Positions 1 through 8,481 are shown, counted from the stretch's first letter. The stretch: DNA of 13,034 nucleotides from Hyphomicrobiales bacterium (GCA_025362535.1 JANYGE010000087.1:1-13034); one strand, 5' to 3'. The notes: a model not told the origin generated them from the letters alone. Program-made: numbers and translations.

Positions 1-301
1 AAACTTCGATAATGCCAGCTTCCGTCAACACTGGCGCGCCTGAGACATAATGATCCATAATCAAGCCAAGAATGGCGGGCTTCAAGTGTTGCCATTCGCC
101 CGTGCCCTTGCTGACCGTGATAAAGTCATGGCCCAAAAACACGCCAGAAACTCCAGTCACGCTGAACAGCTTCTCAGCCAATGGCGATTCCAGCGCATCG
201 GCTGCTTTTTTATATTCGCGGGTGGAGCCCGGCAAAACCGGTTTGCCCGGAATGAATTTCAGGGTGGCGGGATTTGGGGTGGCTTCGGTTTGAATAAACA
301 T
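1..301 (-). CDS. nfuA: NfuA/NifU-family iron-sulfur cluster carrier, N-terminal part (cut by left edge)
   Basis: The ATG is at 301-299 and 100 codons are visible before the window edge. The protein begins MFIQTEATPNPATLKFIPG, the hallmark of the Nfu N-terminal domain (Nfu_N), and residues 1-100 fit that domain throughout, ending near GIIEV. In the family this domain is followed by a C-terminal NifU-like domain with a CxxC motif that holds a transient Fe-S cluster and delivers it to client apoproteins in the cytosol; that part lies outside the window and was not seen. The start is supported by AGAGGA at 314-309, 7 nt upstream. The gene follows trpS in the same direction with 57 bp between, and a promoter-like sequence in that gap suggests it can be transcribed on its own. 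The family call is secure; the exact subtype name is by similarity. Confidence 0.9.
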   Translation of the reverse strand, partial: MFIQTEATPNPATLKFIPGKPVLPGSTREYKKAADALESPLAEKLFSVTGVSGVFLGHDFITVSKGTGEWQHLKPAILGLIMDHYVSGAPVLTEAGIIEV

Positions 302-321
302 AGCTGAGTCCTCTGGTCGGA

Positions 322-350
322 TATATAGACCTCATTTACAGAAATTTAAA
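322..350 (-). promoter_or_regulatory. candidate sigma-70-type promoter of nfuA
   Basis: Read on the minus strand, TTTAAA (350-345) and TATATA (327-322) are separated by 17 bp in the trpS-nfuA gap. Predicted initiation near 315 would leave a leader of only about 14 nt, which just includes the AGAGGA ribosome binding site at 314-309. A short inverted repeat, GGTC (315-318) and GACC (328-331), flanks the -10 element. The spacing is good, but the -35 is weak and alphaproteobacterial promoters are not well described by this consensus. Confidence 0.4.
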
Positions 351-358
351 GGGCTAGC

Positions 359-1369
359 TTAGGAGACAAGAAAACCCACAATTTCGCGCACATCTTTAAC
401 GATGGGTGCAGCAATGGCACGGGCCCGCGCCGAGCCATCAGCCAAAACCTGATCAATATAAGTTTGATCTGCTTGCAGGCGCTTGGTTTCAATTGCAATA
501 GGAGCCAATTTTTCAACTGCCAAATCCGCCAGCGCATTCTTCAACCCTGAAAACTGCCCTCCGCCAAACTGCGTGAGTACATCTTGCACCGTGCCGCCAT
601 TAAGGGCGGCAAAAATGCCCACCAGATTTTCAGCTTCCGGCCTGCCTTTCAGGCCTGCGGGCTCTGATGGCAAAGCATCCATATCCGTCTTGGCTTTGCG
701 AATTTTCTTGGCAATATCATCGGCTGAATCTGTCAAGTTAATGCGCGACAAATCTGATGGATCAGACTTTGACATTTTTTTAGTGCCATCACGCAAGCTC
801 ATCACACGGGTGGCAGTGCCAACAATATAAGGCTCAGGCTGCGGGAAGAATTCTACTTCATAATCATTGTTAAATTTAGCAGCAATATCGCGCGCCAATT
901 CCAAATGTTGCTTTTGGTCTTCGCCAACAGGAACATGGGTAGCTTTATAAGCCAGAATATCAGCGGCCATCAGATTGGGGTAGACATAAAGCCCAACGGA
1001 TGCTGCTTCCTTATCCTTACCGGCCTTATCTTTGAATTGCGTCATGCGGTTCAACCAGCCCAAACGCGCCACGCAGTTAAACACCCAAGCTAACTCAGCA
1101 TGTTCGGGCACTTGGCTCTGGTTGAAAATGATCGAGCGTTTCGGATCCAGCCCGCAAGCCAAATAAGCTGCTGTTACATCTCTGATGGCTTGGCGCAAGG
1201 CTATCGGATTCTGCCACAAGGTGATCGCGTGCATATCCACCACGCAATAGACACACTCATTGGTGTCTTGCATTTTCACCCAGTTGAGCATGGCACCCAA
1301 ATAATTGCCGAGATGCAAGTTACCTGTGGGCTGCATGCCTGAGAATACGCGAGGGGTGAATGTGGTCAT
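359..1369 (-). CDS. trpS: tryptophanyl-tRNA synthetase
   Basis: This 336-residue protein is a full-length class Ic aminoacyl-tRNA synthetase that charges tRNA-Trp with tryptophan using ATP in the cytosol. The HIGH-type signature is [11 protein letters not shown] at residues 15-25, the GEDQ nucleotide/tryptophan-binding segment is at 149-152, PNLMAADIL at 131-139 carries the conserved Asp that recognises the indole, and the KMSKS loop is at 198-202 ([10 protein letters not shown]). The length is usual for bacterial TrpRS, so no truncation is suspected. The ATG at 1369 gives a start just before the Rossmann fold; no clear Shine-Dalgarno is visible upstream (only AAGAAAG about 10 nt away), which fits translation as a downstream operon gene. 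It lies 31 bp after murJ on the same strand and is probably the last gene of the mutS operon. No terminator hairpin is evident after its stop. Confidence 0.97.
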   Translation of the reverse strand: MTTFTPRVFSGMQPTGNLHLGNYLGAMLNWVKMQDTNECVYCVVDMHAITLWQNPIALRQAIRDVTAAYLACGLDPKRSIIFNQSQVPEHAELAWVFNCVARLGWLNRMTQFKDKAGKDKEAASVGLYVYPNLMAADILAYKATHVPVGEDQKQHLELARDIAAKFNNDYEVEFFPQPEPYIVGTATRVMSLRDGTKKMSKSDPSDLSRINLTDSADDIAKKIRKAKTDMDALPSEPAGLKGRPEAENLVGIFAALNGGTVQDVLTQFGGGQFSGLKNALADLAVEKLAPIAIETKRLQADQTYIDQVLADGSARARAIAAPIVKDVREIVGFLVS

Positions 1370-1387
1370 GTGACAAGCTTTCTTAGA

Positions 1388-1409
1388 TTAGCGTTTTGAC
1401 TTAGCGTTT
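1388..1409. repeat. 9-bp direct repeat at the murJ 3' end
   Basis: TTAGCGTTT occurs at 1388-1396 and again at 1401-1409, a period of 13 bp. On the minus strand this reads AAACGCTAA twice: the first copy is the last two codons and the stop of murJ, and the second lies in the murJ-trpS spacer. The copies are in different frames because 13 is not a multiple of three. This looks like a small tandem duplication of the end of the gene, or it may be chance. Confidence 0.6.
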
Positions 1410-2957
1410 CAATGCGGCCTTTAAGTCAGAAATTGTAAAAGCGCCAGTGAGTTGTGCGGCTGCGAAATAGCTCAAAATACCAGCCCCCACCAAAAGCCCC
1501 AGTGCCCAGAGTGAGGTGAGGAAGTGAGCAGTTGACACAAATTGATTTTGCAAAAGCCAATAGAGACCCCACAGAACCCCCGCCATAAGCAATGTTGAGA
1601 GGATGATCAGCGGCAAGCGCATTTTGCTGCGCTCATCAAAGGAAAAATGTTCCAACTGATTGAGTTTCGCATAAAGCAGCAGCGCGTTGGTCCAAGCAGC
1701 AAGCGTAGTAGCCAAAGCAATGCCAACGTGGCCAAAATAATGCGACAGCACCAAGCTCGCTGCAATATTGACGAAGACCGAGATAATTGCAAAACGCATC
1801 GGAGTCTTGGTGTCTTCGCGGGCATAAAAACCAGGTTGGAAAACTTTGGTTAAGGCATAGGCCGGAAGCCCAGCGGCAAAGGCCATCACCGCCCTTGAAA
1901 CACTTTGGGTGTCGCCTGCATGAAACGCGCCATGCTCAAAAACTGTATGAATAATCGGAACGGCTATCACTATTAAAGCAGCAGCAGAAGGTAAAGTTAG
2001 AAATAGCGACAATTCAAGAGCGCGGTTTTTCGCATCCATTGCACCTTGGATGTCGCCTGCGCGCAATTTGCGCGAGAGCGTGGGCAGAAGCACAACACCG
2101 ATGGCGACAATGATAATGCCCAGCGGCAATTGATAAAGCCGATCAGCATAATAGAGATAGCCCACGGCATGATCGATTGATGTTGCAATCATCGTGGCAA
2201 TCAACAAATTAATTTGCATGATGCCGCCAGAGATAATGCCGGGTACACTGAGCTTCAAAACCTGCTTCACATCGGGCGTGAGTTTTGGCCATGACGGCAA
2301 GAAGGCCATGCCAGCTCTGCGACAGGCAATAGCGAGCAAGAGAAATTGTGCCACACCAGCCAGCGACACGCCAATTGCAAAAATATATCCCGTGGTTGGT
2401 GTGTTTCCAGTTTGATAATACCACGCCACAATATTCGAGGCGATCATCACGATGTTCAGAAGAATTGGTGCAGCTGCTGCTGCGGTGAATCTATTCAAGC
2501 TGTTGAGAACCCCACCCTGCAGAGCAGTGAGCGACATAAACAGTAAATAAGGAAAGCAAAGACGCAAAAGATCGACGGTCAGGGCCACGCGTTCCGGTGT
2601 TGCGGAGAAGCCGGGGGCGATGAGATAAATCAACCACGGCATAAAAATAATTGCGGCGATACAAAAGACCAGCACCCAGGCCAGTAAAACTGAAAACACT
2701 TCATGGCCGAATTTTTGTGCGGCAAGCAGCCCTTCGCCTTCAACTTTCTTGGCGAAAAGTGGCACGAAAGCTGAATTGAATGCGCCTTCGGCAAACAGAG
2801 CGCGAAACATATTGGGTATGCGCTGGGCCACAAAAAAAGCTTCGGCCACAAAGCCAGTACCCAAGGTGAAAGCCACAAGTTGATCACGCACAAAACCGAG
2901 TACGCGGCTCAATGTGGTGTAGCCACCGACAGTTAACGCAGAGCGCACGAGCGACAT
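1401..2957 (-). CDS. murJ: lipid II flippase MurJ (MviN family)
   Basis: This 518-residue, very hydrophobic protein belongs to the MOP superfamily and has the usual length and composition for about 14 transmembrane helices. MurJ moves lipid II across the inner membrane for peptidoglycan synthesis. The N-terminal signature is intact: S17-R18 in TLSRVLGFVRD, R24-D25, and RIPNMFRALFAEGAF around residues 46-60. The loop YYADRLYQLP, which carries the arginine equivalent to E. coli R270, is present mid-protein. The position equivalent to E. coli Asp39 is glutamate (E39, codon GAA at 2843-2841). The ATG at 2957 is 5 bp after the glnD stop, so translation is probably coupled to glnD. Its very end is copied in the spacer towards trpS. 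Confidence 0.96.
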   Translation of the reverse strand: MSLVRSALTVGGYTTLSRVLGFVRDQLVAFTLGTGFVAEAFFVAQRIPNMFRALFAEGAFNSAFVPLFAKKVEGEGLLAAQKFGHEVFSVLLAWVLVFCIAAIIFMPWLIYLIAPGFSATPERVALTVDLLRLCFPYLLFMSLTALQGGVLNSLNRFTAAAAAPILLNIVMIASNIVAWYYQTGNTPTTGYIFAIGVSLAGVAQFLLLAIACRRAGMAFLPSWPKLTPDVKQVLKLSVPGIISGGIMQINLLIATMIATSIDHAVGYLYYADRLYQLPLGIIIVAIGVVLLPTLSRKLRAGDIQGAMDAKNRALELSLFLTLPSAAALIVIAVPIIHTVFEHGAFHAGDTQSVSRAVMAFAAGLPAYALTKVFQPGFYAREDTKTPMRFAIISVFVNIAASLVLSHYFGHVGIALATTLAAWTNALLLYAKLNQLEHFSFDERSKMRLPLIILSTLLMAGVLWGLYWLLQNQFVSTAHFLTSLWALGLLVGAGILSYFAAAQLTGAFTISDLKAALKR

Positions 2958-2962
2958 GTGTT

Positions 2963-5701
2963 TTAGGCCTTCATCTTAGAATCGGGATGGGTTTCAGCAC
3001 TCGGCGGGGTGAGCACTTTCATCAATGATTTTTCAATTTGGTTTTTTCGATTTTCATTTTCAATTTTTGCTCCGGTCAAATCCGTTACATAGAACACGTC
3101 AATCGCCTTCTCGCCAAAGGTGGTGATATGGGCCGAGGCAATATTGAGGTTAAGGTGAAACAAGGCATCTGTGAGGCCATGTAAAAGACCCACGCGGTCA
3201 AGACCATTGATTTCAATAACGGTGTATTTGTTGGAAGGCCCATTATCGACAATCACACGCGGCGACACTTTAAAAGCAAGAGCTCGCCCTTGGGCGTATT
3301 GCGCTGAGGCCAAAGCTTCACGTAGACGCAACTGACCCCTTAAAGTTTTGATGATCGAGTCACACACACGAAGGGCTCGCCTGCGTTCATCGTCTTCGCT
3401 ATCAAATTCACGCTGCAGCAAAATCGTGTCGAGAGCCATGCCGTCAATGGTGGTGAAAATCTGCGCACCAATGATATTAGCACCTGCTGCTGCACAGGCT
3501 CCGGTCACAAGGGCCAGAAGACGCGGATGGTCTGGTGTGAAGACCGTAATTTCAGTGACTGCCGCAAAGGCATCCATGTGAATATCAGTGGCCGCTTCAC
3601 CAACATTGGCCCGGTCGATCAAAGTTTGATGGCGCATTTGCCGTTCCACAGCAACATTGAGCCAATAGGCATCATAGTGGCGTTGGGTTGCGGTCTTGCC
3701 TTGTGCCTCACTCCAATTGGGATAGCTCTTCAAGAACAAGTTTTGCGCTTCAATCACGCGGTCTTTGCGCGATATGGCTGTGTGACCGCCGGTGAGAAGG
3801 GGTTCTGCTTCAGCATAGAGTGTCCGCAGCAATTGGCCCTTCCAGCCATTCCACACGCCAGGCCCCACGGCTCTGATATCTGCCACCGTGAGAATCAGGA
3901 GAAGCTTCAGGCGCTCGGGGCTTTGCACAATCGCGGTGAAATCGAGAATAGTTTTGAAATCGTTGAGATCGCGCATTTGCGAGGTCTCACTCATCAGCAA
4001 ATGATAGCGGATAAGCCATGCCACAGCCTCTGTTTCAGCCGCATCAAGACCAAGGCGTGGACAGAGTTCACGCGCGATGCGTTCGCCGCTAACGCTGTGA
4101 TCTTCCTGCCTGCCTTTGGCAATATCATGCAAAAAAGTTGCGACATACAGCACGCGCCGCGAAGTTAGCGTAGGGAATAGTGATGCAGAAAGCGGATGAT
4201 AGTTGGTCAAATTTCCGCTCTCCAACTCGGCTAATATACCAACACTTCGAATGAGGTGTTCATCAACTGTATAGTGATGATACATATTAAACTGCATCAT
4301 GGCGACGACCTTGCCGAAGTCAGGAATAAAGCGACCCAGCACTCCTGCCTCATTCATCATGCGCAACAGAGTTTCAGGTGTTGTGCTGCCCGTTAAAATA
4401 TCAAGAAATAGCTTATTGGCCTCGGCACTGTTGCGCAGGTTTTCATCAATCAATCGAAGTGATTTTCGCAATTCTTTTAAAGCATCAGGGTGAATTTCCA
4501 ATCCGGTGTCACTGGCAAGTTTAAAAATGCGGAGCATGTTTACAGGCTCTGTTGCAAACACATTATCTTGCAAAATTGAGATACGGCCACTTTCCAATTT
4601 GAATGAGGGGCTACCCTTTAACACCGTGGATTTACGCGGCAGAAATTTTCCAATCATGCGTGATAGAGACGGTGCATCTTTGAACTGTTTGGCTTCCAAG
4701 CTCGCACAGAAAATCCGCGTGAGATCACCTACATCTTTGGCGATTAAAAAATAATGCTTCATAAAACGCTCAACGTCTTTAAGGCCGTGATGTGATTTAT
4801 AACCTAGACGTTCAGCCAATTCTGATTGTCGATCAAAGCTCAATTTATCTTCGCCGCGTTTGGCGATGAAATGGAGATGACAGCGAACCGACCAAAGAAA
4901 ATCTTCGCATTTTTTGAACTGCGCCAATTCGCTTCGAGTGAATGCACTCTTTTCAGCAAGCTCTTCGGTTGAGTTGGCATTGAAGAGAAATTTAGCAATC
5001 CAGAAGAGCGTATGCAAATCGCGAAGTCCGCCCTTGCCATCCTTCAAGTCGGGCTCAACGGCATAGCGGCTTTGGCCAGATTTGGTGTAACGCAGATCGC
5101 GCTCGGCCAATTTATCGGCCACATATTTCTTGGCGCTGCTGAGAACAATTTCACCCCGGAAGCGGCGTATCAATTCGGTGAAGAGTTTTTCCTGGCCACA
5201 AATAAAGCGGGCTTCCAAAATCGAAGTGAGAATAGTGTTATCGGTTTTGGCAAGGCGTAAGCAATCATCGATATTGCGCGTGGCGTGCCCCACTTTCTGG
5301 CGGGCATCCCACAAGGCATAAAGCAAAAATTCCACAATCTGCGCAGCGCGGACATCTATTTTGCCGGGCATCAAAAACAAGAGATCAATATCGGAGCCTG
5401 GGGCCAAGGTACCACGGCCATAACCACCTACGGCAACAACCGAAAGGCCTGAAGGTTCGCCACCTGGAAATATTGTTTCACTCGCATAGGAGTATACACT
5501 TCGGATGATTTCGTCTTCGGTATTGGAAAGATATTCCGCGCATTTGGTGCCGTGACCGCTTTTTGAAAGCTGGCTTTCGGCCAAAGCCCGGGCTTCATTG
5601 AGACAGGTTTTTATCAGCTCGGAAATCTGGGTGCGCGTTGTTAAAACGGAGCTGGTTGGTAGAGCTTGCAGATCAGTTGCGAATTTTTTTTCAGGCGTCA
5701 T
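2963..5701 (-). CDS. glnD: bifunctional PII uridylyltransferase / uridylyl-removing enzyme GlnD
   Basis: GlnD senses glutamine and adds UMP to, or removes it from, PII proteins (GlnB/GlnK), setting nitrogen assimilation. All four parts are present in the 912 residues. The nucleotidyltransferase motif is GGYGRGTL at 92-99 followed by GSDIDL at 102-107, with the catalytic aspartates. A linker region (EPDLKDGKGGLRD at 216-228) follows. The HD hydrolase domain has YHHYTVDEH at 474-482 and FLHDIAKG at 523-530. Two ACT domains begin near 717 (ITVFTPDHPRLLA) and 827 (TVIEINGLDRVGLL) and normally bind glutamine. No catalytic residue I checked is missing. The ATG at 5701 overlaps the mutS stop (ATGA), so translation is very probably coupled. 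No PII gene is in the window. The length is within the usual range for the family. Confidence 0.97.
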   Translation of the reverse strand: MTPEKKFATDLQALPTSSVLTTRTQISELIKTCLNEARALAESQLSKSGHGTKCAEYLSNTEDEIIRSVYSYASETIFPGGEPSGLSVVAVGGYGRGTLAPGSDIDLLFLMPGKIDVRAAQIVEFLLYALWDARQKVGHATRNIDDCLRLAKTDNTILTSILEARFICGQEKLFTELIRRFRGEIVLSSAKKYVADKLAERDLRYTKSGQSRYAVEPDLKDGKGGLRDLHTLFWIAKFLFNANSTEELAEKSAFTRSELAQFKKCEDFLWSVRCHLHFIAKRGEDKLSFDRQSELAERLGYKSHHGLKDVERFMKHYFLIAKDVGDLTRIFCASLEAKQFKDAPSLSRMIGKFLPRKSTVLKGSPSFKLESGRISILQDNVFATEPVNMLRIFKLASDTGLEIHPDALKELRKSLRLIDENLRNSAEANKLFLDILTGSTTPETLLRMMNEAGVLGRFIPDFGKVVAMMQFNMYHHYTVDEHLIRSVGILAELESGNLTNYHPLSASLFPTLTSRRVLYVATFLHDIAKGRQEDHSVSGERIARELCPRLGLDAAETEAVAWLIRYHLLMSETSQMRDLNDFKTILDFTAIVQSPERLKLLLILTVADIRAVGPGVWNGWKGQLLRTLYAEAEPLLTGGHTAISRKDRVIEAQNLFLKSYPNWSEAQGKTATQRHYDAYWLNVAVERQMRHQTLIDRANVGEAATDIHMDAFAAVTEITVFTPDHPRLLALVTGACAAAGANIIGAQIFTTIDGMALDTILLQREFDSEDDERRRALRVCDSIIKTLRGQLRLREALASAQYAQGRALAFKVSPRVIVDNGPSNKYTVIEINGLDRVGLLHGLTDALFHLNLNIASAHITTFGEKAIDVFYVTDLTGAKIENENRKNQIEKSLMKVLTPPSAETHPDSKMKA

Positions 5702-8385
5702 TGTTCTTCTAACTTGGTGGCAAGCTGTTTCAATTCATAGAGTAAGGTTAGAGCCTCGCGTGGGGAAAGTTCATCGGGGATCAGTTTACCCAGTTTTTCG
5801 CGTAATTCATCTCTTGCAACGACAGATGGCTTAATCGTGGCGGAAAAAAGTGGCAACTCACTTAAAAGATTTTGCTTATGGGGGCGTTCGCGGCCTTCTT
5901 CCAGTCTTTTTAAAACTTCATTGGCGCGGGTGATCACAGCGCTTGGAATGCCCGCCAATTTTGCCGCTTGAATGCCGTAAGATCTTTCCGCTGTGCCCGC
6001 CCCCACCTCATGCAGGAAAATAATATCGCCTTTCCATTCCTTCACTTTCATTGAAGCACAATAGAGCTGCTTCAAAGTGGCTGTGAGAACGGTGAGCTCA
6101 TGATAATGTGTGGCAAACAAAGCCCGTGAGGTATTCACATCATGCAAATGCTCAAGGGTAGCCCAGGCGATGGAGAGACCATCATAGGTGGCTGTTCCAC
6201 GGCCGATTTCATCAAGAATCACCAATGAACGCGCTGTCGCCTGATTCAGGATCGCGGCGGTCTCGATCATTTCCACCATGAAAGTTGAACGGCCACGGGC
6301 CAAATCATCCGCCGCACCGACGCGGCTATAAAGCCGGTCCACCCATCCAATATGGGCCTTGGTTGCGGGCACGTAGGCCCCTGCTTGGGCAAGAATCGCA
6401 ATCAATGCATTCTGGCGCAGAAAGGTGGATTTACCCGCCATGTTGGGTCCAGTGAGCAACCACAGGCGTTTATGGTCGTCACTCAAGTTGCAATCATTGG
6501 CGGCAAAGCTGCGATCACTCTGCGCACGCAAGGCTTCTTCCACAATGGGGTGCCTGCCGCCGGAAATTTCAAAGGCCAAAGAGTGATCGACAATAGGGCG
6601 CACATAGCGCCGCTTTCTTGCCAGATAGGCCAGACTCGCATGGACATCAATTTCGGCCAGCGCCTGGGCCGCCGCCGAAAGTGCCGCACGTACCTCGATA
6701 ATGTTCTCAACAAATGTTTTGAACAGCTCGAGCTCCAAAGCCACCACGCGTGATGCGGCCAGCGCAATTTTTTGTTCTAGGCTTGCAAGTTCTGTTGTGG
6801 TGAAGCGCGACGCGCTGGCAATGGTTTGGCGGTGAATGAAACGAGCTTCAGCATCAGAGGCTTTCAGAACTTCGGCCTGCTGCACACTGACTTCGATGAA
6901 ATAACCCAGCACATTATTATGCTTAACTTTGAGACTGCGCACACCACTGGTTTCGGCATAGTGGCTTTGCAGTGCGGCTATCACTTGTCGAGTTTCGTCA
7001 CGCAGTTTGCGATTCTCATCAAGCTCACCCCGATATCCTGCTGCAATGAAACCACCATCGCGCGGAAGCAGTGGCAGCTCATCAGCTAGGGCAAGGGCAA
7101 GGGTTTTGGCGATATGTTGCGGAGCCGCCGCCAGAATCTCGAGCAGATGTTTTAATCTGGGTGGCAGAGTACTCAAGCCTTGAGTTGCACTTAGAAGCGT
7201 CTGCAACGCTGTGACAGCCATGAGGCCATCGCGAATTGCTGCAAGATCGCGGGGGCCACCGCGGCCACTGGTCAGTCGCGCAAGGGCACGCTCTAGATCG
7301 GGCATGGATTTCAGGGCAACGCGCAAATCCGTACAGAGGCGCTCGTCATTGAAAAAATGCGTTACGGCATCAAGGCGCTGGTTAATCCGATCAGGATCAG
7401 ACAGAGGCCGCGACACGACATCGGCGAGCAATCTTGATCCCCCCGCCGTTACCGTTTCATTCATGCAGGCGAGAAGACTGCCTTTGCGATCACCAGTTTG
7501 GCTGCGGGTGAGCTCTAAATTGGTGCGGGTGGCCGCGTCAATCAGAAGGCCAGATTCTGGAACCTCGCGCCGAGGCTCGCGCAAATAGGGAATGTTACCC
7601 ACCTGGGTAATTGAAATATATTCAATCAGCGCCCCCAAAGCAGAAAGATCAATGCGACGGAAATCACCATAAGCTTCGAGGGTTTCAACTTTATAATGTG
7701 ATTTGAGGCGATGCTCGGCAGCGATGCTTTCAAAACGGCTGGCGGCCAGAGGCGTAAGGGAGGCCCCAGATTCAGTTAAAATAGTGTGGAGGTTGCTCTC
7801 GGCAATAAACCCCTCATTCAGCAAAATTTCTGAGGCGCCAATCGTTGCTAAATCAGCGGCGAGCCGTTGCACATCGGTGGCGGTCACCACCACCTCACCG
7901 GTTGAAATATCGGCATAAGCCAATGCCATTTCACCCGTGGCTTTTGATCCGGTGAGGGCCGCCAGATAATTGCGCGATTTGGCATCCAACAAGGCATCTT
8001 CAGTGAGTGTGCCCGGCGTGATCAGCCGCACAACCGCGCGGGCAACGACAGATTTTGAGCCGCGCTTTTTAGCTTCTGCCGGGTCTTCAATTTGCTCACA
8101 AATGGCGCAGCGATGGCCATGCCGGATAAGTTTTTGCAAATACTGATCAAGGGCATGAACCGGAACCCCGCACATCGCAATATCAGCGCCCTTGTGTTTG
8201 CCGCGCTTGGTGAGGGCTATGCCTAAAGTGGCCGAGGCTTTTTCGGCATCTTCAAAAAATAACTCAAAAAAATCACCCATGCGATAGAGCAATAACGCAT
8301 CAGGGTGTTGCTCTTTGATGGCCAGATATTGCACCATCATCGGGGTGGCTGCAGCATCCTCTGGGGGTGGAACGTGGGAATCCAT
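5698..8385 (-). CDS. mutS: DNA mismatch repair protein MutS
   Basis: MutS recognises base mismatches and small loops in newly replicated DNA and, in an ATP-driven clamp state, recruits MutL. With the start chosen here it is 895 residues. The mismatch-wedging Phe-x-Glu motif is GDFFELF (F39-F40-E41). The ATPase domain has Walker A GPNMAGKST at 646-654, Walker B SLVILDEIGRGT at 720-731 with D725-E726, FATHYHEL at 757-764, and the late helix-turn-helix AERSYGIQAAKLAGIP near 799-814. The frame stays open upstream to 8490, but those 35 extra codons precede the normal MutS beginning (PMMVQYLAIKEQHP) and overlap the maeB start, so the ATG at 8385 with GGGAA a few bases upstream is preferred. It is the first gene of the minus-strand operon and overlaps glnD by 4 bp. 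No mutL is seen here. Confidence 0.97.
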   Translation of the reverse strand: MDSHVPPPEDAAATPMMVQYLAIKEQHPDALLLYRMGDFFELFFEDAEKASATLGIALTKRGKHKGADIAMCGVPVHALDQYLQKLIRHGHRCAICEQIEDPAEAKKRGSKSVVARAVVRLITPGTLTEDALLDAKSRNYLAALTGSKATGEMALAYADISTGEVVVTATDVQRLAADLATIGASEILLNEGFIAESNLHTILTESGASLTPLAASRFESIAAEHRLKSHYKVETLEAYGDFRRIDLSALGALIEYISITQVGNIPYLREPRREVPESGLLIDAATRTNLELTRSQTGDRKGSLLACMNETVTAGGSRLLADVVSRPLSDPDRINQRLDAVTHFFNDERLCTDLRVALKSMPDLERALARLTSGRGGPRDLAAIRDGLMAVTALQTLLSATQGLSTLPPRLKHLLEILAAAPQHIAKTLALALADELPLLPRDGGFIAAGYRGELDENRKLRDETRQVIAALQSHYAETSGVRSLKVKHNNVLGYFIEVSVQQAEVLKASDAEARFIHRQTIASASRFTTTELASLEQKIALAASRVVALELELFKTFVENIIEVRAALSAAAQALAEIDVHASLAYLARKRRYVRPIVDHSLAFEISGGRHPIVEEALRAQSDRSFAANDCNLSDDHKRLWLLTGPNMAGKSTFLRQNALIAILAQAGAYVPATKAHIGWVDRLYSRVGAADDLARGRSTFMVEMIETAAILNQATARSLVILDEIGRGTATYDGLSIAWATLEHLHDVNTSRALFATHYHELTVLTATLKQLYCASMKVKEWKGDIIFLHEVGAGTAERSYGIQAAKLAGIPSAVITRANEVLKRLEEGRERPHKQNLLSELPLFSATIKPSVVARDELREKLGKLIPDELSPREALTLLYELKQLATKLEEQ

Positions 8386-8392
8386 GGCTTCC

Positions 8393-8405
8393 CATATCAG
8401 ATATG
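8393..8405. promoter_or_regulatory. perfect 13-bp dyad CATATC-A-GATATG upstream of mutS
   Basis: The two 6-bp arms, CATATC (8393-8398) and GATATG (8400-8405), are exact inverted complements around a single central A, and end 7 bp before the mutS ATG. The element sits in or next to the mutS ribosome binding region. It could be an operator or a small element affecting translation. The flanking bases do not extend the symmetry. A functional role is inferred from position only. Confidence 0.3.
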
Positions 8406-8428
8406 TAGCCTTCCCTGCCAATGCTCTT

Positions 8429-8456
8429 TTGCGCTGTTTGAAAAATAGGCTATGCT
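8429..8456 (+). promoter_or_regulatory. candidate promoter of maeB
   Basis: TTGCGC (8429-8434) and TATGCT (8451-8456) are 16 bp apart on the plus strand within the 97-bp mutS-maeB divergent region (8386-8482). Predicted initiation near 8463 gives a leader of about 20 nt. The only Shine-Dalgarno-like run before the maeB ATG is AAAGG at 8467-8471, at a rather long spacing of 11 nt. Hexamers match the consensus only partly, so this is a position-supported guess. Confidence 0.35.
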
Positions 8457-8469
8457 GTGGAAAAGCAAA
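8442..8469 (-). promoter_or_regulatory. weak candidate promoter of the mutS operon
   Basis: On the minus strand TTTGCT (8469-8464) and TATTTT (8447-8442) are separated by 16 bp, predicting initiation near 8435 and a leader of about 50 nt that would include the 8393-8405 dyad. It overlaps the candidate maeB promoter on the other strand, so the two could interfere. Matches are poor; a promoter for the operon is expected in this gap, but its exact place is uncertain. Confidence 0.22.
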
Positions 8470-8481
8470 GGCGAATCCACA
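8456..8481. promoter_or_regulatory. inverted repeat TGTGGA-N14-TCCACA at the maeB start region
   Basis: TGTGGA (8456-8461) and TCCACA (8476-8481) are exact inverted complements, ending 1 bp before the maeB ATG and spanning its predicted transcription start. The two arms are about two helical turns apart centre to centre, the geometry of a dimeric operator. It could instead form a stem in a longer transcript that hides the start codon region. No known regulator's consensus is recognised. Confidence 0.3.

Noticed and set aside
3527-4168. 213-codon plus-strand open frame opposite glnD
   Set aside because: It lies wholly inside the well-conserved glnD coding region, has no recognisable domain, and its start lacks a clear ribosome binding site; it is a shadow of glnD codon usage.
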